Of a DNA stretch of 42,574 nucleotides, positions 38,728-42,574 are shown one piece after another. Position numbers and translations under genes: made by a program. This DNA is from an uncultured Acetatifactor sp. (GTDB taxonomy: Bacteria; Bacillota; Clostridia; Lachnospirales; Lachnospiraceae). The notes under the pieces were generated by a model that ran no database searches, was not told the origin of the DNA, and worked only from the letters and a program-made list of their open reading frames with translations. Each line of letters begins with the position of its first letter. Within the stretch, counting starts at the first letter, position 1. The DNA lies in assembly GCA_947589075.1 (NCBI GenBank), contig CANQBS010000015.1, forward strand, positions 1-42,574, in the 5' to 3' direction.

Positions 38728-40146
38728 ATGAAAAAAGGACAGGTATATGAAGGCGTCGTGCAGAGGGTTGATTTCCCCAACAAGGGCGTGGTGAGCGTCG
38801 GGGAAGAGACCTGTATCGTGAAGAACAGCCTGCCCGGTCAGAAGGTGAAGCTTCTCGTCAATAAGGTCAGGAATGGGAAGGCGGAGGCCCGCTTGTTGGA
38901 GGTGATGGAAAAGTCGCCTTTGGAAACAGGGCATCCGTGTTCCCACTTTGGTGTGTGCGGAGGCTGTACCTATCTTTCCCTGCCTTATACAGAACAGCTT
39001 AAGATCAAGGAAGGTCAGGTAAAAAAGCTTCTTGACAACGTTCTGGACAGGCAGGACCGGGAATGGGTCTGGGAGGGCATCAAAGGCAGTCCAAAGGAGT
39101 ATGAGTACCGCAATAAAATGGAGTTTTCTTTTGGGGACGAGGTAAAGGACGGTCCCCTTTCTCTTGGCATGCATAAAAGAGGCAGCTTTTATGATGTGGT
39201 GACTGTAACGGACTGCAGGATCGTGGATGAGGATTACCGGAGGATCCTGGGCGCCGTGTGTGAATATTTTGCTTCGCGGAAGGTGAGCTATTATCACAGA
39301 CTCAGGCATGAGGGCTATCTGCGGCATCTATTGGTGAGAAAGGCGTCGAAGACCGGGGAGATCCTGGCGGCGTTAGTGACCACCTCCCAGGACCCCTGGA
39401 ATTGCGGAAGCTCCGGCGGGCAGGAAGAGACAGAAAAGCTGCTTGACGGGTTTCGGGAGCTGCTGCTTTCCCTGGAGCGGGAGGGCTGCCTTTCCGGCAG
39501 AATCGCGGGCATTCTACATATCGTAAACGATACCCTCGCGGACGTGGTGAAAAGCGACCGGACGGATATTTTATATGGACAGGACTTTTTTTATGAGGAA
39601 TTGCTGGGGCTTGAATTTAAAATCTCGGTTTTCTCCTTTTTCCAGACCAATTCCTACAGCGCTGAGGTGCTGTATCGGACGGTGCAGGAGTATGCCGGGA
39701 GGGCGTTAAAGGATGAAGGGATGATCTTCGATCTGTATTCCGGAACCGGGACCATCGCCCAGCTGATGGCACCCGTGGCGGATGAAGTCATCGGCGTGGA
39801 GATCGTGGAAGAAGCGGTGGAGGCCGCCAGGATGAACGCGGAGGCAAACGGGCTTTCCAATTGCCGTTTTATCGCGGGAGACGTGCTGAAGGTGCTGGAC
39901 GAATTGGAAGAGAAGCCGGATCTCATTATTCTGGATCCGCCCCGGGACGGGATACATCCGAAGGCTCTGCCGAAGATCATCGGCTACGGCGTGGAGCATA
40001 TCATTTACATTTCCTGCAAGCCCACCAGCCTGGTACGGGATCTGGAGGTATTCCTGCAGAGCGGATATTTTGTGGAGCGGGCTGCGGCGGTGGATCAATT
40101 TCCCTGGACAGCGAATTGCGAGGTGGCTTGCCTGTTGTCCAAATGA
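38728..40146 (+). CDS. rlmD: 23S rRNA (uracil-1939-C5)-methyltransferase RlmD
   Basis: A 472-residue TrmA/RlmD-family enzyme. It begins with a TRAM domain (about 1-60), then a [4Fe-4S] cluster segment C-S-H-F-G-V-C-G-G-C with a fourth Cys near T-D-C-R. The methyltransferase domain has F-F-Q-T-N-S-Y (Gln), D-L-Y-S-G-T-G-T-I-A (SAM), D-P-P-R-D-G and the nucleophile region I-S-C-K-P. It methylates uracil in 23S rRNA using SAM. The stop TGA at 40144 directly follows C-L-L-S-K; many Lachnospiraceae relatives continue with an extra helical tail, whose broken remnant lies downstream in the same frame. Confidence 0.93.
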   Translation: MKKGQVYEGVVQRVDFPNKGVVSVGEETCIVKNSLPGQKVKLLVNKVRNGKAEARLLEVMEKSPLETGHPCSHFGVCGGCTYLSLPYTEQLKIKEGQVKKLLDNVLDRQDREWVWEGIKGSPKEYEYRNKMEFSFGDEVKDGPLSLGMHKRGSFYDVVTVTDCRIVDEDYRRILGAVCEYFASRKVSYYHRLRHEGYLRHLLVRKASKTGEILAALVTTSQDPWNCGSSGGQEETEKLLDGFRELLLSLEREGCLSGRIAGILHIVNDTLADVVKSDRTDILYGQDFFYEELLGLEFKISVFSFFQTNSYSAEVLYRTVQEYAGRALKDEGMIFDLYSGTGTIAQLMAPVADEVIGVEIVEEAVEAARMNAEANGLSNCRFIAGDVLKVLDELEEKPDLIILDPPRDGIHPKALPKIIGYGVEHIIYISCKPTSLVRDLEVFLQSGYFVERAAAVDQFPWTANCEVACLLSK

Positions 40147-40281
40147 GGTGTCCTGTCGCATATGGAAGCGGAACTCACCATGGGCGGGAGGAAACTGATT
40201 GATGCCGGGAAGAAAGCCAACTATGAAGAAATCAAAGAGTATATGTTGGTGAATTTCGGAATGAAAGATAGGGGGCTGATT
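40147..40281 (+). pseudogene. Remnant of the RlmD C-terminal tail, in frame after the stop
   Basis: Continuing in the rlmD frame past TGA 40144-40146, the reading V-L-S-H, M-E-A-E-L-T-M, then K-A-N-Y-E-E-I-K-E-Y, M-L-V-N-F-G-M-K resembles the tail I recall on many Lachnospiraceae RlmD proteins (E-V-E-L-T-M-D and K-A-T-Y-E-E-I-K-E-Y-V-L followed by G-L-K-V-S). The expected rest is absent, and after about 40266 the sequence joins the unrelated AlbA_2 gene. It may be expressed as an N-terminal extension of that gene (from ATG 40162), but decay is more likely. Confidence 0.6.
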
Positions 40282-41634
40282 ATGGCGGAAAGTCAAAACA
40301 TCGAGTATAAAGAATCTTGGCGCGATGAATATCTGAAATGGGTATGCGGTTTTGCCAATGCTCAGGGCGGCACTATTTATATTGGCGTTGATGATAACGG
40401 CAAAGTGGTCGGAGTGAAAGATATAAAGAAGTTGATGGAGGATATTCCAAACAAGATTCAGTCAGGACTGGGTATTGTTGCCGATGTGAATAAACATACG
40501 AAAGATGGGAAGGACTATTTGGAAGTAAAGATTAGGCCAAGTACATTTCCCATCAGCTATCACGGAGAGTTTCATTACCGAAGCGGCGCCACCAAGCAGC
40601 AGCTGACAGGAATTGCGCTGACGGAGTTTATTATGCAGAAAACCGGTTTTCGCTGGGAAGACGTCACCGTTGATAATATTACAGTGGATGATTTGGATGA
40701 TGAAAGCTTTAAGATTTTCAGGAGAGAAGCACTTCGCAGCAAGCGGATGACAGAGGCTGAGCTTAATATTTCAAATGAGGAATTACTTTCCAAGCTGAAA
40801 CTTTTATCAAACGGTAAGCTGAAGCGTTCAGCCGTGCTGTTGTTCTACGGTGATCCGAGTATTGTGCAGGTCGGTAGTTATGTTAAAATCGGCAAATTTG
40901 GTGAGCATGGAACTGTGGAATATCATGATGATCTTGAGGGTTCGCTTATATCTACGGCGGATAAGATTGTGGATCTTATTTATCTTAAATACTTGAAGGC
41001 AAAAATCACATATGAACACGACCGGCGTGTAGAGACTTATCCTTTTGCAAGAAATGCTATTCGTGAGGCGATTTACAATGCCATCGCCCACAATTGTTAT
41101 ATGTATGGGACTCCGATACAGATACGGATTGAAGAAGAACAGATTATTATAAGCAACCGCTGTATCCTTCCTGAGGGATGGACTGTGGAGACCTTGATGC
41201 AGCCACATGATTCCATACCGTACAATCCTGATATTGCCAACGTATTTTACAGAGCTGGATATATAGAAACCTGGGGACAGGGAATTCAGAAGATATGTGA
41301 TGAATGCATAGCGTTGGGTGCTGAGCTTCCCAGATACGAGATACTGGGAACTGGTATCAGAGTATATTTCCCGGCACTCGAAAGTGCCCTCATAGGTCAG
41401 CCTAAAACTCCAAACCGCCAAAGTGGCGGATTAAGTGACGGAATAGATGGCGGATTGGCGGAAAGAATCCTTGCTTTGATTCGCTCAAATGCTTCTATTA
41501 CAGTGCAGGAGATGGCCGAGACATTAGAAGTACCTAAAAGGACGCTTGAACGTGAGATGAAGAAACTTCGCAGCCGTGGACGTATTATTCGTGTAGGTGG
41601 TAACAGATACGGGTATTGGAAGATAAATGATTAG
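40282..41634 (+). CDS. AlbA_2/HATPase-like transcriptional regulator
   Basis: A 450-residue protein in three parts. An N-terminal AlbA_2 (Schlafen-like) domain reads E-S-Q-N-I-E-Y-K-E-S, F-A-N-A-Q-G-G-T-I-Y-I-G-V. A central GHKL-like ATP-binding part reads R-E-A-I-Y-N-A-I-A-H-N-C, with I-S-N-R and G-Q-G-I-Q-K. A final winged helix reads T-V-Q-E-M-A-E-T-L-E-V-P-K-R-T-L-E-R-E. Such proteins are often near mobile or stress-related genes and are probably DNA-binding. ATG 40282 has AGGGGG upstream; the ATG at 40162 would attach the RlmD-tail remnant. The coding region is more A+T-rich than its neighbours, suggesting transfer. Its regulated genes are unknown. Confidence 0.85.
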   Translation: MAESQNIEYKESWRDEYLKWVCGFANAQGGTIYIGVDDNGKVVGVKDIKKLMEDIPNKIQSGLGIVADVNKHTKDGKDYLEVKIRPSTFPISYHGEFHYRSGATKQQLTGIALTEFIMQKTGFRWEDVTVDNITVDDLDDESFKIFRREALRSKRMTEAELNISNEELLSKLKLLSNGKLKRSAVLLFYGDPSIVQVGSYVKIGKFGEHGTVEYHDDLEGSLISTADKIVDLIYLKYLKAKITYEHDRRVETYPFARNAIREAIYNAIAHNCYMYGTPIQIRIEEEQIIISNRCILPEGWTVETLMQPHDSIPYNPDIANVFYRAGYIETWGQGIQKICDECIALGAELPRYEILGTGIRVYFPALESALIGQPKTPNRQSGGLSDGIDGGLAERILALIRSNASITVQEMAETLEVPKRTLEREMKKLRSRGRIIRVGGNRYGYWKIND

Positions 41635-41688
41635 ATTGAGGAACAAAACCAAAAATCTGCCATAGTCAGTTTACCTTAATAAACAAAA

Positions 41689-41728
41689 CACCCTCAAGTG
41701 TGCATGCGTTTCCGCAGAGGCCTGAGGG
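41689..41728. terminator. Hairpin between the AlbA_2 gene and the DUF4097 gene
   Basis: CCCTCA and TGAGGG arms enclose a smaller TGCG-TTTC-CGCA stem (GAAA loop on the minus strand). On the minus strand TGTTTTGTTT follows, so it can terminate the DUF4097 gene; it may also stop the convergent plus-strand gene. Confidence 0.6.
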
Positions 41729-41815
41729 AGATGTTAATAATATATTAGCATAAAGCATGAAATTGTCAAGAAACACCACCTATACTGCGAAATATTAAAG
41801 TGCAAAGAATAGCTA

Positions 41816-42574
41816 TTAATGAACCCGCACCTCAATATCGCCGGTGTCCGTATTTATTTCGCACCTGCCGCCGGTCATGGACTTCGGCACATTAACGTGT
41901 CCGGTATCCGAATTCGCAAAGAATATCTTATCCGTCAGAAGCTCGCCGATGACGCTGCCGGTGTCGGTCTCAATATAAAGCTCGGCGGCGTCGCAGCCAT
42001 TGAAACCGATATACCCGGTATCGCTTATAAGCTCGAATTTTCCGGTGCCGACGACGTCTTCAAGCGCGACTTCCCCGGTATCCGTTTCAGCGTGAAGGTC
42101 ATCACAGGTGACACTGTCAAGCTTTATCCCTCCGGTGTCGGCTGCGGCGCGAAGGTCGCCGCAGGAGATGTTTTCGAGGCTCACGAACCCTGTGCCCGTC
42201 TTAATGTCGATATTTTCGGCGATGGTGGCGCCGCTCAGCTTGATTACGCCGGTGTCGGTTTTCAGGTTTATGCTCCCGGCATAGATGTCGCATACGGACA
42301 ACGCGCCGGTGTCAAGCTCGATGTTGATGCTGCCCCTGGCGCTTGCCGAACAATTTACCGTGCCCGTGTGACCGTCAATTTTTATTTTTTCAAATGTTAA
42401 GGCGTTCGGGAGGGAAACCGCGCCGGTATCGCTCCTGATGTCCAAAAATTCGTACTCGTTCTGTGGCAGATATACCGTCATCGTAGGACTTGCGAAGGAT
42501 ATGGAAATAAAGCCGAGCCATGTGCGCGAGTCCTCGGTGCCGATGACGAGAGTGCCGTCTTTGACCTCCGCGGT
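41816..42574 (-). CDS. DUF4097 beta-solenoid protein, 5' end outside the window
   Basis: The reading frame is open to the window edge. Upstream of the in-frame ATG at 42481 it continues for 31 codons (T-A-E-V-K-D-G-T-L-V-I to A-S-P-T), so the start lies beyond 42574 and the ATG is internal. The visible 253 residues contain about eleven repeats of roughly 20 residues centred on D-T-G (S-D-T-G-A-V, T-D-T-G-V-I, A-D-T-G-G-I, S-D-T-G-Y-I and others), each giving one turn of a right-handed beta-helix. This is DUF4097, usually in membrane-anchored or envelope-stress-associated proteins; the lost N-terminus may carry membrane segments. On the plus strand the repeat shows as recurring CCGGTGTC. Function not known. 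Confidence 0.88.
   Translation of the reverse strand, partial: TAEVKDGTLVIGTEDSRTWLGFISISFASPTMTVYLPQNEYEFLDIRSDTGAVSLPNALTFEKIKIDGHTGTVNCSASARGSINIELDTGALSVCDIYAGSINLKTDTGVIKLSGATIAENIDIKTGTGFVSLENISCGDLRAAADTGGIKLDSVTCDDLHAETDTGEVALEDVVGTGKFELISDTGYIGFNGCDAAELYIETDTGSVIGELLTDKIFFANSDTGHVNVPKSMTGGRCEINTDTGDIEVRVH

Noticed and set aside
37984..39327. A 447-codon minus-strand frame across the pcrA end, small membrane gene and rlmD
   Set aside because: It overlaps three supported plus-strand genes and lacks initiation signals.
40162..40281. True N-terminus of the AlbA_2 protein
   Set aside because: It is in frame with rlmD and resembles the RlmD tail; the AlbA_2 domain begins right after ATG 40282, which has a ribosome site.

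Overview
The window looks like a chromosomal segment from a gut-type Lachnospiraceae (Clostridia). It has mid-range G+C, strong AGGAGG-type ribosome sites, and a lysine riboswitch ahead of dapA. It also carries a class III (Firmicutes-type) fructose-bisphosphatase, a YerC/YecD TrpR-like repressor, DUF1836 and PfoR-like proteins, and LplB/YtcP-type sugar ABC permeases. No rRNA, tRNA, CRISPR array, transposase or prophage was seen.

Region 1 (about 1-21085) is a carbohydrate-utilisation locus in two blocks. Block A runs DegV, a GH106-like enzyme, an alpha/beta-hydrolase esterase, GH28, an endonuclease/exonuclease/phosphatase-fold enzyme, an SGNH esterase, GH31 and a glycerol-1-phosphate dehydrogenase-like enzyme, with short gaps or overlaps. 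Block B follows a 0.6 kb regulatory gap. It holds two ABC permeases, a lipoprotein binding protein, a hairpin, a GH2 beta-mannosidase-like enzyme, a GntR-LacI hybrid regulator and a GH125 alpha-mannosidase. The enzymes have no obvious signal peptides while the binding protein is a lipoprotein. This suggests oligosaccharides (rhamnose/galacturonate- and mannose-containing, by inference) are imported and then trimmed inside the cell. No transporter ATPase is encoded here.

Region 2 (21086-32450) is housekeeping. It contains promoter, lysine riboswitch, dapA and dapB; fbp; a small lipoprotein; a eukaryote-type HisA; a cold-shock gene divergent from a PfoR-like membrane protein; a degenerate M23 protein paired with a bactofilin; yerC divergent from a DUF1836 gene; and a PHP phosphatase with a HIT hydrolase.

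Region 3 (32457-42574) holds an orphan NMT1-type binding lipoprotein, an HTH protein, and a structured 163-bp inverted-repeat element beside the promoter of an SPFH/zinc-ribbon protein. It continues with pcrA, a small acidic membrane protein, rlmD, a broken remnant of an RlmD tail joined to an AlbA_2/HATPase regulator of foreign look, and a DUF4097 beta-solenoid protein cut by the window edge.

The most unusual property is distributed. At about twenty places, short stretches (12-41 bp) are duplicated in tandem, mostly at gene ends, linkers and intergenic gaps. Units inside reading frames are nearly all multiples of three, while units outside often are not. In one case a 41-bp duplication generated the present stop codon. 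I see no single new defence or enzymatic system. The leads I rate highest are this micro-duplication pattern, the structured inverted repeat, the rlmD tail/AlbA_2 junction, and the catalytically dead M23-bactofilin pair.
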